Shown: piece by piece, positions 8,472 through 17,432 of the stretch
How the letters are laid out: every line of letters starts with the position of its first letter
How positions within the stretch are numbered: the stretch's first letter is position 1
NCBI GenBank assembly: GCA_001603955.1
Contig: LVAA01000012.1
Coordinates: 1-64,000, forward strand
Direction: 5' to 3'
DNA from: Syntrophobacterales bacterium Delta_02
GTDB taxonomy: Bacteria; Desulfobacterota; Syntrophorhabdia; Syntrophorhabdales; Syntrophorhabdaceae
Length of the DNA stretch: 64,000 bases
The notes under the pieces: generated by a model
Databases searched by the model: none
The model's input: the letters and a program-made list of their open reading frames with translations, nothing else
Told to the model about the DNA's origin: nothing
Made by a program: the position numbers and the translations under genes

Positions 8472-9987
8472 TGCTCCGCCTCCTGACGGGTACCGTCATG
8501 GAGAGATGAACGCCCCCCGTTCGTTTCGTGGCAATGCCCACCGTCCCCCCGTGTGCTTCAATGACCTTCTTCACGTTCCACAATCCCAGCCCCGTACCCT
8601 TCTTCTTGTTGCTGAAGAAGGGGTCGAAGACATAGGGGAGGTCTTCCTCCGCTATGCCCGGCCCGTTGTCGTCGACATCTATGCTGACGAACCTGCCGTT
8701 CCCGGCGGCATACTTCGTCTTCACCCCGATCCTTCCCCCTTCGGGAAGCACGTCGATGGAGTTCTGCAGGACATTGATAATGGCCTGTTCGATCTTGTCG
8801 CGGTCTATGGATATTCTCGGGATCTCCCTCGAAAAGGACTTGCGTACCTCGATGCCTTTTTCCTGAAACCTTACCGTCATTATCTCGATACAGGAAAGGA
8901 TAATGGACCTGATGGACGCAGGTTTGAGGTCCAGCCTGAGGGGTTTCGCGAAATCCAGCATCTCCGTGAGGATCCTCTCGAGGCGGGATATCTCCTCCGT
9001 CATGATCTCCATTCGCCGTTTGTCGTTTCCCCTGAACTCGATCTTCTTCAAGAGTATCTGGATGTTCATCTTGACGGAAGAGAGGGGGTTCCGGATCTCG
9101 TGCGCGAGAGACGTCGTGAGCTGTCCGATGTGGGCAAGGCTCTCCGATTCGCGGACCTTCTTTTCCATTTCGACCCGTTCCGTTATGTCCCTGCATACGC
9201 CGACGGCGGCCTTTTCTCCCCGGTAGATGATAAGCTTCACCTTGTTCTCCGTGGGAAGGGCGCGGCCGTCCCGGGTGCGGCGGAAATACATGTAGAGGTC
9301 CTGGGCTGCTCCCCTCTCCACCCGGGTCTCATAGATCTTTCTCACTTCGCTGCGCGACTCGGGGGCGATGAAATCAAGGTAGGGCCTGCCGACAACCTCG
9401 GCCACGGTATAATCGTGGAGATCGCAAAAGGCCTTGTTGGCAAAGACGATGATCCCGTTCTGATTGACGAAATACCCGTCGTTTATATCCTCCACGAGCA
9501 CCCGGTACTGTGCCTCCGATTCGGCAAGCTCGCTCGTCCTCTCCTCGACCTGCTTCTTCAGGTCCCGGGCATGGTCCCTGATCTGTTTTTCGTGTTGTTG
9601 CTGGAAATAGTCGCTGAACCTCGTGATCGTGTAGTAGAGGCATTCGTTGACGCGCTCCAGGGCATTCTGCAGTTCATGCCCTTTAAGCTTTCGGGTCAGG
9701 ACCGGGGTCACGAGCTTCCTGAACATTTCGTACGCGCCCTGTACCTCGGACAGGTTGAACCCGCCAAGAAGCCTCAACCTGGTGATCCACCGGATATGGC
9801 AATCGATCAACCGGTAGTCCTGGTCTACAAGCACCGCGTAGCTCGCGTCATAAGCGGCCGCGCAGGTGATCTTCAGCTCCTCCGAGGGCCTGCGGCCGTA
9901 GTGCGGGCCCATCTCGGCATGAAGACGGTCGACCCATTCGTCGACGGCCTCATCCCTGTAGCTCCGAAGAATTTCGGCAACATGCAT
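8446..9987 (-). CDS. Cytoplasmic sensor histidine kinase (RsbRD_N - PAS - HisKA - HATPase)
   Basis: 513 residues with no membrane segment. Residues 1-125 resemble the RsbRD N-terminal sensory domain, then a short coiled coil (about 130-160), a PAS domain (about 160-280), HisKA with phosphoacceptor H296 in SLAHEIRNPL, and an ATPase domain with N box (INVLQNSIDVL), G1 (DNGPGIAEED) and G2 (GTGLGLWN). It would autophosphorylate and pass phosphate to the overlapping regulator gene. The signal must be cytosolic, since neither membrane helices nor a signal peptide are seen; an intracellular metabolite of the imported acid is a reasonable guess. The start at 9987 has no ribosome-binding site but sits right after a promoter (9995-10024). 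Confidence 0.92.
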   Translation of the reverse strand: MHVAEILRSYRDEAVDEWVDRLHAEMGPHYGRRPSEELKITCAAAYDASYAVLVDQDYRLIDCHIRWITRLRLLGGFNLSEVQGAYEMFRKLVTPVLTRKLKGHELQNALERVNECLYYTITRFSDYFQQQHEKQIRDHARDLKKQVEERTSELAESEAQYRVLVEDINDGYFVNQNGIIVFANKAFCDLHDYTVAEVVGRPYLDFIAPESRSEVRKIYETRVERGAAQDLYMYFRRTRDGRALPTENKVKLIIYRGEKAAVGVCRDITERVEMEKKVRESESLAHIGQLTTSLAHEIRNPLSSVKMNIQILLKKIEFRGNDKRRMEIMTEEISRLERILTEMLDFAKPLRLDLKPASIRSIILSCIEIMTVRFQEKGIEVRKSFSREIPRISIDRDKIEQAIINVLQNSIDVLPEGGRIGVKTKYAAGNGRFVSIDVDDNGPGIAEEDLPYVFDPFFSNKKKGTGLGLWNVKKVIEAHGGTVGIATKRTGGVHLSMTVPVRRRSNEKKDTHR

Positions 9988-9994
9988 TACATAG

Positions 9995-10024
9995 ATTCTA
10001 AGCGCAACCGAAAAAAAAGGTCAA
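9995..10024 (-). promoter_or_regulatory. Sigma-70-type promoter, possibly giving a leaderless kinase mRNA
   Basis: On the minus strand: TTGACC (10019-10024), an 18-base spacer that includes a T8 run, then TAGAAT (9995-10000). Both hexamers match the consensus at 5 of 6 positions. The kinase ATG begins 7 bases after the -10 box, at the expected transcription start, and no Shine-Dalgarno is present, so the message may be leaderless. Confidence 0.6.
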
Positions 10025-10043
10025 GACTTCATCCGAAAGGCGG

Positions 10044-10087
10044 CTTGAGCCACTTGAGCCACTTGAGCCGCTTGAGCCGCTTGAACG
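10044..10087 (+). repeat. Nonamer array (CTTGAGCCA x2, CTTGAGCCG x2, CTTGAACG)
   Basis: Five tandem units of the 9-bp intergenic word that recurs across this window. It sits between the kinase promoter and the end of the HAD gene and overlaps no gene. Confidence 0.85.
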
Positions 10088-10146
10088 CGAAGAAGCAGCC
10101 GTTTGGGTGACCTATGATGCCTGTCCCGTGCCTGGGGAAGCGAGGG

Positions 10147-10782
10147 TCAGGGTCCTGATATGAGCACTTTGAGGAGATGGGCGTGGTCCGGGAGGTGGAG
10201 GTCAGCCTTCAAGACCTCGTTTCGGTAAGCTGCAAAGGGTGTACCTGCCCGGGCTGCCGTCTCGCGGTCAACGTCGGAGTCACCCACGTAGAGGACCTCA
10301 CCGGGTTCAAACCCCAGCCGCTCGAGTATGATTAAGACGCATTGAGGATCGGGCTTATGCCGGGTCACGTCATTGGACGTGACGAGAACATCAAAAAGGT
10401 CTTTCATCTTCAGCATCTCAAGAAGAGGAACGAGGCTCTTGCCGCGGTTCGTGGCCACGGCGGTGCGGTATCTCATCTTTACCCGGCGCAGCACCTCGTA
10501 TATCTGCGGCTCCGGTTTCACCAGATCGAGAAAGGCCTCGGGCGGAAGCTGCCGCTGAAGTTCCAGTGCATCGCCGATGAATGGCGACCCTTCGAAAAGA
10601 GCCTCCAGCACACCCCTGCCGGTCCCGGTCAGGACCAGGCTCATCCAGGATTCGTCGAGGACGGGGAGATCGAAACGTGTGAGAATGTGATTGTAGTACG
10701 CCCTGTTCGATTCCACGGAGTCAACAAGCACTCCGTCACAATCGTAAATTATCCCCCTGATCCGCCCCGCATCCATTGTCAC
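10147..10782 (-). CDS. HAD-superfamily hydrolase (phosphoglycolate phosphatase-like)
   Basis: 211-residue cytoplasmic phosphatase of HAD subfamily IA. Motif I is YDCDGVLVDS (nucleophile Asp of DxD), motif II ATNRGKS, motif III the Lys in RHKPDPQ, motif IV VGDSDVDRETA. A helical cap lies between motifs I and II as in phosphoglycolate phosphatase and beta-phosphoglucomutase relatives, so the substrate is probably a small phosphate ester, not identifiable further. The GTG start at 10782 has GGAGGG nine bases upstream; an ATG two codons later is the alternative. The zinc-ribbon gene lies 90 bases upstream on the same strand. Confidence 0.88.
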   Translation of the reverse strand: MTMDAGRIRGIIYDCDGVLVDSVESNRAYYNHILTRFDLPVLDESWMSLVLTGTGRGVLEALFEGSPFIGDALELQRQLPPEAFLDLVKPEPQIYEVLRRVKMRYRTAVATNRGKSLVPLLEMLKMKDLFDVLVTSNDVTRHKPDPQCVLIILERLGFEPGEVLYVGDSDVDRETAARAGTPFAAYRNEVLKADLHLPDHAHLLKVLISGP

Positions 10783-10872
10783 GATCTTAAGCCCTCCTCG
10801 TACAGGCCGTCATTCCACGCGTCAGGTTCCTCGAAGAGATCTTTCTTTTGCCGTGGAACCCGGAGGCGCCGT

Positions 10873-11274
10873 TTATCTTTCCTCGAGCATACCCCTGCCG
10901 CATCTCGGGCAGGCGGTGCCTATCAACTGGATAAATGTCTTCACATCTTCCGACCCGCACGAGGGGCACCGAAATACATCCCTTTTGCCGTCAAGCGAGC
11001 AGCGTTCGAGGCATGTGCGGCACAGGCAGAAGGAAGCGTATCCCACGCGTTCTTCCATTAATCGCACAGAAACCGCATCGCGGCCCGGCGCGAAGACGCA
11101 CCCCGTGATCGCCTGCTCGTCGATACCCAGCGTCTCGGCAATGATGGTGCTCTCCATGTTTCCCTCCAGGGGTATCCGCGAACCTTTCTCATCCGTGACG
11201 TAGAAGAAGCCCCACGATGGGCAGGGCAAATGAAGCCCGCACCCGGGGCAATCGATCGATCTTTCAATACCCAT
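10873..11274 (-). CDS. Hypothetical protein with paired zinc-ribbon cysteines
   Basis: 133 residues, function not recognised. Four CxxC-type pairs are visible: CPGC near the N-terminus, CLCRTC in the middle, CPSC, and CPRCGRG at the C-terminus. This suggests two treble-clef or zinc-ribbon knuckles around a central non-Cys region (about residues 20-85). No signal peptide or membrane segment. ATG 11274 has GGAGA upstream. It may share a transcript with the HAD gene. It could be a nucleic-acid-binding or metal-binding protein, but nothing in the sequence decides this. Confidence 0.7.
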   Translation of the reverse strand: MGIERSIDCPGCGLHLPCPSWGFFYVTDEKGSRIPLEGNMESTIIAETLGIDEQAITGCVFAPGRDAVSVRLMEERVGYASFCLCRTCLERCSLDGKRDVFRCPSCGSEDVKTFIQLIGTACPRCGRGMLEER

Positions 11275-11392
11275 GTTCTTTCTCCGCCTCTATTGTACCT
11301 GTTGTGACGTCAGTTTTCAGGGGTTTTCTTCAACCTTTCTCTCTCTGCGTCCCTTGTGAGCTTGAGCGAGAAGCTTCAAGCGACGAACGGGC

Positions 11393-12556
11393 TCAATCGA
11401 GGTCTCTGAGGCGGAAGATCAAACCGCTGGACAGCGTGACCAACACGCCGAGGATCACGATACCCAGCCTGAAACTGCACAGGTCGCCTGAGACCCCCAG
11501 CAGGTAGGGTATGATGCCGCTACCGAAGACCATGCACACGGCAAGGATCATCCCCGTGGCGAGTCCCCTCATTTCGCGGCTGAATATCTTCGCGATCGCC
11601 ACGAGACCGACAGGGAAAAAGCCCGTAATAAAAACCGCCTGGACGAAAAGGACCACTCCCGTGAGCTTTATGGATGCAAGACCCATGAGTATGGTGAATA
11701 CGCCCGCAACGGCCATCATGGGAAACATGATCCTTCTGAGGCTGAACCTGTCGATGAGGAACCCGCACGAGACGGCCACACCGACCGATCCGAGGCGGGA
11801 CAGACCCAGAATGGTGTTGGCGTAATCGATGCTCAACCGCAGTTCCTTCGTCAGGTAGAGGGGTATGATGGAATAGATGCCGAGGTTGGCCCCTACTCCA
11901 AACGTGAAAAGCGCGGTCATTATCCAGAAAGAGCGCATGCGGAGGATATCGCGGAACATCGCCCTTGGAAGGCCTTCGATCTTTACCTCGCCGCAGGCGA
12001 ACCAGAGCGCGATGGCACAGGCAAGGAAGATGCAGGCGAACACCACGAATATACCGCGCCAGGGAACAAGGGCAAGGAGCGCGATGGCCACGAAAGGGGT
12101 GGTGAGAATGGAGATGGAGGCTCCGGTGTCATGTATGGCGATCGCCTTGCCCCAGTCCTTTTCGGAATAGTACTCGGTGATCAGGGGGATGACGGAAGGT
12201 ATGTAGATACCGACGGCAAAACCGAGCACAAAGGCAAATAGATACAGCACGACAAAGGTGTGGACAAAAGGAACCAGGAATGTGGCGAGGCTCAACAGGC
12301 CCAGGGAGAAAATGATGGACCTCTTGTAACCGAACCTGCCGGACACGAAACCGGAAACGATCACCGAAACACCATAACCGACGGACAGGAATATGAAGAT
12401 CCCACTCGCCTGTGCGTGGCTGACCACGAATTCGTCCTCTATCACGGGCAGGATCGGTGAGAGCACTATCCTCACCGAAAAGTTGAGGAACCACAACAAC
12501 CAGAGGAAGAAGAGGAAGAGAAGCGCCCTGCCCCGAAGAATCGAGTATCGTTCCAC
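11393..12556 (-). CDS. Major facilitator superfamily transporter
   Basis: 387 residues with twelve predicted hydrophobic segments and the MFS loop motif between TM2 and TM3 (GFVSGRFGYKRS), plus a second-half repeat (GFLIDRFSLRR). Length fits the 12-TM families. It would move a small solute across the inner membrane; the substrate is unknown. The reading starts at GTG 12556 with no clear ribosome-binding site, so the true start may differ by a few codons. It is divergent from the P-type ATPase gene. Confidence 0.85.
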   Translation of the reverse strand: MERYSILRGRALLFLFFLWLLWFLNFSVRIVLSPILPVIEDEFVVSHAQASGIFIFLSVGYGVSVIVSGFVSGRFGYKRSIIFSLGLLSLATFLVPFVHTFVVLYLFAFVLGFAVGIYIPSVIPLITEYYSEKDWGKAIAIHDTGASISILTTPFVAIALLALVPWRGIFVVFACIFLACAIALWFACGEVKIEGLPRAMFRDILRMRSFWIMTALFTFGVGANLGIYSIIPLYLTKELRLSIDYANTILGLSRLGSVGVAVSCGFLIDRFSLRRIMFPMMAVAGVFTILMGLASIKLTGVVLFVQAVFITGFFPVGLVAIAKIFSREMRGLATGMILAVCMVFGSGIIPYLLGVSGDLCSFRLGIVILGVLVTLSSGLIFRLRDLD

Positions 12557-12688
12557 AGGTGAACTATAACCCGGGGCAAGATTTTAGAAAACCAAAAAAG
12601 CAGGGAGCCGACGCGGCATTCACCCTGTTTTCCCGGCGCTTCACGTGTCGCATCCTGCCTTCCCCGGATTTTCGGAGGGCCATCCATG

Positions 12689-12697
12689 TGATATACT
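12689..12697 (+). promoter_or_regulatory. Possible extended -10 promoter of the P-type ATPase gene
   Basis: TG-A-TATACT (TATACT at 12692-12697) matches an extended -10 element; no good -35 is seen at the expected distance. It would place transcription near 12704, about 100 bases before the preferred ATPase start. Confidence 0.35.
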
Positions 12698-12803
12698 TTA
12701 AATTTACGGAGAGTTGACCCTGGAGCGACTCCCGTCGACAGGCGACCATCCTGCAAAAAAGGGCGACGGGAACGTGCGGGAAAAGGCCGAGGGGGCGTCG
12801 ATC

Positions 12804-15476
12804 GTGAGATGGTACCAACTGGACACGAAGACGGTCTTTAGCGAAAGCGGAGCTCGCCCTGCGGGTCTTGCGGCTTCAGAGGCGGCGGAACGACTCGAAC
12901 GGTTCGGGCCCAACAACCTGCCCGAGGGGAAAGGGCTCAGCCGCCTGAAGATCCTGATACACCAGTTTACGAGCCCCCTCATATATATACTCATCGTGTC
13001 TGCCATCGTCACCGCGATACTGAAGGAATACATCGACACCGGCGTGATACTGGCGGTGGTCATCCTCAACGCCATCGTCGGCTATTTTCAGGAATACAAG
13101 GCGGAAACGAGCGTGAGAGCCCTCAAGAAAATGGTTGTCGCCAGGGCAAGGGTCGTCCGGGATGGAAGAGAAGCCGAGATCCCGAGCGAAAACCTCGTCC
13201 CGGGCGACATTGTATTGCTGGCGTCGGGCGGCAGGGTCCCCGCCGACGTGAGGCTCATCGAGGTCAATGAACTGCGGGCCGATGAGGCCGCACTCACCGG
13301 AGAGTCTCTCCCCGTAGAGAAGACCATCGGTCCCATAACCGAGGAGGACCTCACCGCCGGGGACCAGACAAACATGGCCTTCATGGGGACGAGCATCGTC
13401 AACGGCCGTGCCCGCGGCATCGTCGTGGAGACGGGGCAAAGAACGATGCTCGGGCAGATAGCGCGCGATGTAAAGGAGCTCTCCGTCACGGAAACGCCTC
13501 TTCAGCAAAAGATCGCCAAATTCGCCCGGTTCATCGGCTTCCTCGTGCTGGCAAGCGCCTTCGCGATAATTATCCTGGGGCTCTTCCTGGGGATGAGCCT
13601 CAAGGACCTGTTCACGACCGCCGTCGCCGCCGCCGTGGCCACGATACCGGAAGGGCTCCCCATCGTGGTGACGGTCACCATGGCGATCGGCATCACCCGA
13701 ATGGCCCGCCGCAATGCCATCGTGCGCAGGCTTTCCGCCGTGGAAACCCTGGGAAGCACCACCATCATTTGTTCCGACAAGACGGGAACGCTGACAAAGA
13801 ACGAGATGACCGTCAAGGCCGTCTATGACGGGCGCAGCGCCTTTGAGGTCACCGGCAGCGGCTATGATCCCGAAGGCGAGATACTCCATGACTGGGAAAC
13901 CTGTGAAAAGGGACCACTGAAAGAGCTGCACACCCTGTTAAGGATCGGCCTCCTCTGCAACGAATCCCGGTTGATTCGGGAAGACGGCCGGCTGCGGGTG
14001 GACGGTGACCCGACGGAAGGAGCCCTCATCGTTTCCGCCCTGAAGGCGGGGCTCGATCCTGAGGACGAGCGGAAGAAATACCCCCAGGCGGGGATCATAC
14101 CCTTCGAATCGGATCACGGATTCATGGCGACTCTCCACGAAAGTGACGGCGGAAAGGTCATTTTCGTCAAGGGAGCTCCGGAAAGAGTGCTCGATATGTG
14201 CTCAACCTCCTTTTCGGGAGAGGCCGTCGACAGGACGAAGATAACCGAGACTGCGGAGCACTTCGCCGAAGATGGGTTGAGGGTCCTCGCCATGGCCTAC
14301 AAGGATGCCGGAGCGGACGTGACCGCGGAGGCATTCACCCGCGACCGTCTTGGAAGCGATCTCGTCTTCGCGGGTCTCCAGGGCATGATCGATCCTCCCC
14401 GACCGGAGGCGGTGGAGGCCATCAGCGGGTGCAGGGTGGCGGGTATCAGGGTGGCCATGATCACGGGCGACCATGCCGTCACCGCCTCGGCCATCGGCAG
14501 GATGATAGGCCTGGGGGAAAGGAAGTCCGCCGCCATCACGGGGAAAGAACTGGAACGGATGAGCGACGATTCTCTCTTCGACAGGGTCCAGGAAACCAGC
14601 GTCTATGCACGGGTCTCGCCCCAGCACAAGCTGCGAATCGTCCGGGAGTACATGCGGCATGGAGAGATCGTGGCCGTCACCGGCGACGGCGTGAATGACG
14701 CACCCGCCCTCAAAGCGGCACACATAGGTGCCGCCATGGGAAAGACAGGGACGGACGTCGCCCGTGAGGCCGCCGACATGGTTGTGACGGACGACAATTT
14801 CGCGTCCATCTTCCACGCCGTGGAGGAGGGAAGAATAGTCTTCGACAATATACGGAAGGTCACCGTGTTTCTCATCCCCACGGGGTTTGCCGCCATCCTT
14901 TCCATCCTCGCCTGCATGTTCCTCGGAATACCCATTCCCTACGTGGCAGCCCAGCTCCTCTGGATCAACCTCGTCGCCAACGGTCTGCAGGACATGGCCC
15001 TCGCCTTTGAGCCGGGGGAAAAGGACATCGTCAGGAGACGACCGCGCAACCCGAAAGAGGGCATCATGTCGGCCCTCATGCTCGAGCGGAGCGTCATCGT
15101 CGGCATCCTCATCTCAGCGGGCGTTGTCTACAACTTCCGTGACGCCCTGACCGGGGGCTACTCCGTGGAACATGCCAGGACCATCGCCATGACAACGATG
15201 GTCGTTTTCCAGTTCTTTCACGCCTGGAACTCGCGGTCCGAAAGGGAGTCAGTCTTCAGGATGAACCCCCTGGGAAATCCCTTTCTCTTCTACAGCATGG
15301 TAGTGGCCTGTCTTGCCCAGATCGCGGTCATCCATGTCCCGGCGCTTCAGTGGGTCTTCAGGACCAACGAACTCTCCGGGATGGAGTGGCTGCGGATAAT
15401 CGCCGTGGCGGTCACCGTCATAGCCGCTGTCGAGATCGAAAAACTCCTGCACAGGAGCCTGAGAGCGAAAGGATGA
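12804..15476 (+). CDS. P-type cation-transporting ATPase (type II, PMA1/PacL-like)
   Basis: About 890 residues of an ATP-driven cation pump. The cation-ATPase N-terminal domain leads into TM1-TM2, an actuator domain with TGES (LTGESLPVEK), the TM4 motif PEGLP, the phosphorylation site DKTGTLTKN, the nucleotide-binding segment KGAPE, the hinge TGDGVNDAPALK, and six C-terminal membrane segments. TM6 reads NLVANGLQD; in SERCA the equivalent is NLVTDG, so two residues that bind calcium are changed and the ion is uncertain. The open frame begins at TTG 12714, but GTG 12804 (MRWYQLDTK) is chosen because it has GAGGGGG 8 bases upstream and the length then matches the family; GTG 12774 is another option. 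Confidence 0.92.
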   Translation: MRWYQLDTKTVFSESGARPAGLAASEAAERLERFGPNNLPEGKGLSRLKILIHQFTSPLIYILIVSAIVTAILKEYIDTGVILAVVILNAIVGYFQEYKAETSVRALKKMVVARARVVRDGREAEIPSENLVPGDIVLLASGGRVPADVRLIEVNELRADEAALTGESLPVEKTIGPITEEDLTAGDQTNMAFMGTSIVNGRARGIVVETGQRTMLGQIARDVKELSVTETPLQQKIAKFARFIGFLVLASAFAIIILGLFLGMSLKDLFTTAVAAAVATIPEGLPIVVTVTMAIGITRMARRNAIVRRLSAVETLGSTTIICSDKTGTLTKNEMTVKAVYDGRSAFEVTGSGYDPEGEILHDWETCEKGPLKELHTLLRIGLLCNESRLIREDGRLRVDGDPTEGALIVSALKAGLDPEDERKKYPQAGIIPFESDHGFMATLHESDGGKVIFVKGAPERVLDMCSTSFSGEAVDRTKITETAEHFAEDGLRVLAMAYKDAGADVTAEAFTRDRLGSDLVFAGLQGMIDPPRPEAVEAISGCRVAGIRVAMITGDHAVTASAIGRMIGLGERKSAAITGKELERMSDDSLFDRVQETSVYARVSPQHKLRIVREYMRHGEIVAVTGDGVNDAPALKAAHIGAAMGKTGTDVAREAADMVVTDDNFASIFHAVEEGRIVFDNIRKVTVFLIPTGFAAILSILACMFLGIPIPYVAAQLLWINLVANGLQDMALAFEPGEKDIVRRRPRNPKEGIMSALMLERSVIVGILISAGVVYNFRDALTGGYSVEHARTIAMTTMVVFQFFHAWNSRSERESVFRMNPLGNPFLFYSMVVACLAQIAVIHVPALQWVFRTNELSGMEWLRIIAVAVTVIAAVEIEKLLHRSLRAKG

Positions 15477-15820
15477 AAGGTAGATCGCTCTTCACCTGGC
15501 GGGGGGAGGGACCGGCCCAAATCCCTCCATGCTTCAATAGTACCCACGGGAAGAGAGCATGACGGAACAGGCCTTTTATGAGATAGCACGGATCCTCGGC
15601 CTTGCCGCAGCCTCGCATGGATGCCTGCCAGACACGAAAGGCAGGCCTTCCGCCAACTACAAGTGCAAGGTGGAAAAACCCCCTCAACGATTTCAGGGTG
15701 TTCCAAAAAGCACCTGTTCTGTGCTATCCTCATAAAACCCATCGGGATAGAAAAAGCGGTTCCGCACCACGAAAGAACGGGAACGCTTCTGTCGAAGCTC
15801 GCAAAGGAGGCAAGGCCGCA
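15477..15820. other. Spacer with a possible gene remnant
   Basis: 344 bases between the ATPase gene and the next coding start. It contains the possible antiporter remnant at 15559-15735 and a 7-bp hairpin (GCCTGCC 15623-15629 with GGCAGGC 15640-15646). The hairpin lacks a T-run, so it is a weak terminator candidate. Confidence 0.45.
15559..15735 (+). pseudogene. Possible remnant of the N-terminus of a CPA2-type cation/proton antiporter
   Basis: A 58-codon frame starting ATG 15559 behind GGAAGAGAG. Its first 18 codons read MTEQAFYEIARILGLAAA, which resembles the first helix of CPA2 (Kef-type) antiporters. After that the reading loses hydrophobicity (SHGCLPDTKGRPS...) and stops at 15735. The simplest reading is a decayed or truncated antiporter start. 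Chance similarity is possible because only one helix remains. Confidence 0.3.
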
Positions 15821-16414
15821 ATGAACACCATGACCATCGTTTTCTATGCCATCCTGTTCTTCTTCTTCGTCTATATTGCCGCCTTTGAATACGCCCGGTA
15901 CAAGATGGCCCTTATGATGGCCCACGGGCTCGGCGGGAAAGCGGTCTACAAGATGCGTGGATCATTCATGAAGCGCGACCATGAGGGCGTGGAGGAACGG
16001 GTGTGGGTCAAGCCCGATGACCGGATGGCCTACGGGAGTCTCTGGGGGATCGTAAGGCCTCCCGCCGCCGTCTTGTTCGTCCAGAGGCGCCTGGACCCGG
16101 GCTTCAGGTTTCGCATTGCGCCGAGGGTCAACGTGCTTTTCCAGCCGATGCGTCTGAGCGGCCTTAAGACGGCCGATTTCAATGTTCCCATGCTGGATGA
16201 GGTCTTGACGCTTCGTGTCGACAACCCCGCCGAGGCGACCGATTACTTCCTTCCACAGGAAAGGCAGGAAGCGCTTGTCGCTCTTTTTTCGACCGGCTTC
16301 ACCGAACTCGCTGCCGACCGCAACGGAATCCTCGCAACGAGGGGGCGCGTTACCGAGAAAGACCTGAATCCGGAAAGGATAGATCTTTGCCTCGGGCACC
16401 TGCGGGCCTTCTAA
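15821..16414 (+). CDS. Hypothetical single-pass membrane protein
   Basis: 197 residues, family not recognised. Residues 4-25 form one membrane segment (IVFYAILFFFFVYIAAF), and the rest is a soluble region rich in basic residues with no Cys and no known motif. The frame is open upstream to 15602, but ATG 15821 is chosen because AAAGGAGG lies 9 bases before it and the protein then starts at the membrane anchor. The C-terminal part (KTADFNVPMLDEVLTLRVDNP...) looks like a folded beta-rich domain. It ends 19 bases from the convergent GNAT gene. Confidence 0.7.
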   Translation: MNTMTIVFYAILFFFFVYIAAFEYARYKMALMMAHGLGGKAVYKMRGSFMKRDHEGVEERVWVKPDDRMAYGSLWGIVRPPAAVLFVQRRLDPGFRFRIAPRVNVLFQPMRLSGLKTADFNVPMLDEVLTLRVDNPAEATDYFLPQERQEALVALFSTGFTELAADRNGILATRGRVTEKDLNPERIDLCLGHLRAF

Positions 16415-16433
16415 GGGTACCCGGCAGACAGCC

Positions 16434-17432
16434 CTAGACCCGCGACCGCTCCCAATCCGACCTTACGAATTCCAGTATTTGTTGCGCCCTTTCCGAAGCA
16501 ACGTGGATCCCTTCCCAGTTGGGACGGGAGATGATCTTCTGCATAAAGAAACCGTCCTCACCAAACCATTGGGGCAGTATTCCGCCAAAGAAATACCCAT
16601 TCCTTCTGAGTACATCCGCCGCAGGACCGACCCACTCTTGCGACAATTTCAGGAAGACCTGGACGACGTCGGCATCCTGACCAAGCACGCGGCGCTCTTC
16701 AGCCGCAAAGACGCTCGCGAAATCGGGCCCGGCGTCATGCACGGCGGTGCGGGCCACCCGGGCAAAGTCGTATATCTGTGTATCGATACGGGTCTGCCCC
16801 GAGACAGGGAAGTCATCCGCCGACGGCGCGAAGGAACGCTTGTCGTCGAGTCCCGCGTAGATGTACTCGAACCAGGGGGCGTATACGTCGGGAACGTGGA
16901 CAAGATGGGGATTCCCGACAACGGTTATAAACATGAGGATCGTCGCCACCCTTCCCGAGGCGCTTTTCTCCTTCACGTAAGCCTCGGCGGGCATAAGGTC
17001 CACCTCGAGAGCCGTCTCGATGAATGGCAGGTTAGCGAGCGCCGCCTTCTGGATGTAGACATGGTTGCAGACGGGCTCACCGAAAAAGACCTTTACGCCT
17101 TCAATACCAGGTACGGTCTTCCCGACGTATTTAAATATCATGCCCATGACACCCGCGTTCCGGAAGGCGGGCGAGACCGCTCCATTCCCCTTCTCATAGA
17201 CACTCCTGTTCGGAGCTGCGCGGAACAGGGAGCTGTATCCCACAACTCTTCCATCCGCTGTCCGGACAACGATCGGTATCTGGTCGCGTGCCTCAAAGGC
17301 CTCGACGAGCCCTTTCGGATCATAGACGATCTTCGCGGGATAAGCATCCCCGTAAACTTCGGTAAAGAGCTTTGCCACGCCTTCGGCGTCCCCGGGTCTG
17401 AAAAGACCGACGGTCAATTCCTCGTTGTCCAT
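16434..17432 (-). CDS. GNAT-family N-acetyltransferase, long form
   Basis: 332 residues. The N-terminal half matches the acetyl-CoA-binding GNAT fold: VGLFRPGDAEGVAKLFTEVYG at the start, VVGYSSLFRAAP strand, and the GVMGMIFKYVGKTVPG motif-A-like loop. The C-terminal 150 residues are of unknown type. It would acetylate an unknown amine. ATG 17432 is preferred over TTG 17438 because AAGGAAGG lies 6 bases upstream. Divergent from the DUF364 gene with a 224-base gap. Confidence 0.72.
   Translation of the reverse strand: MDNEELTVGLFRPGDAEGVAKLFTEVYGDAYPAKIVYDPKGLVEAFEARDQIPIVVRTADGRVVGYSSLFRAAPNRSVYEKGNGAVSPAFRNAGVMGMIFKYVGKTVPGIEGVKVFFGEPVCNHVYIQKAALANLPFIETALEVDLMPAEAYVKEKSASGRVATILMFITVVGNPHLVHVPDVYAPWFEYIYAGLDDKRSFAPSADDFPVSGQTRIDTQIYDFARVARTAVHDAGPDFASVFAAEERRVLGQDADVVQVFLKLSQEWVGPAADVLRRNGYFFGGILPQWFGEDGFFMQKIISRPNWEGIHVASERAQQILEFVRSDWERSRV

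Noticed and set aside
7194-8486. Plus-strand frame opposite the NtrC-type regulator
   Set aside because: Antisense of an intact, motif-complete regulator.
8452-10110. Long plus-strand frame opposite the first kinase gene
   Set aside because: It covers the kinase reading frame exactly and has no motif of its own.
12714-12803. TTG start at 12714 for the P-type ATPase
   Set aside because: The GGAG before it is only 2 bases away and the extra 30 residues do not look like the family's N-terminus; the GTG at 12804 fits spacing and family length better.
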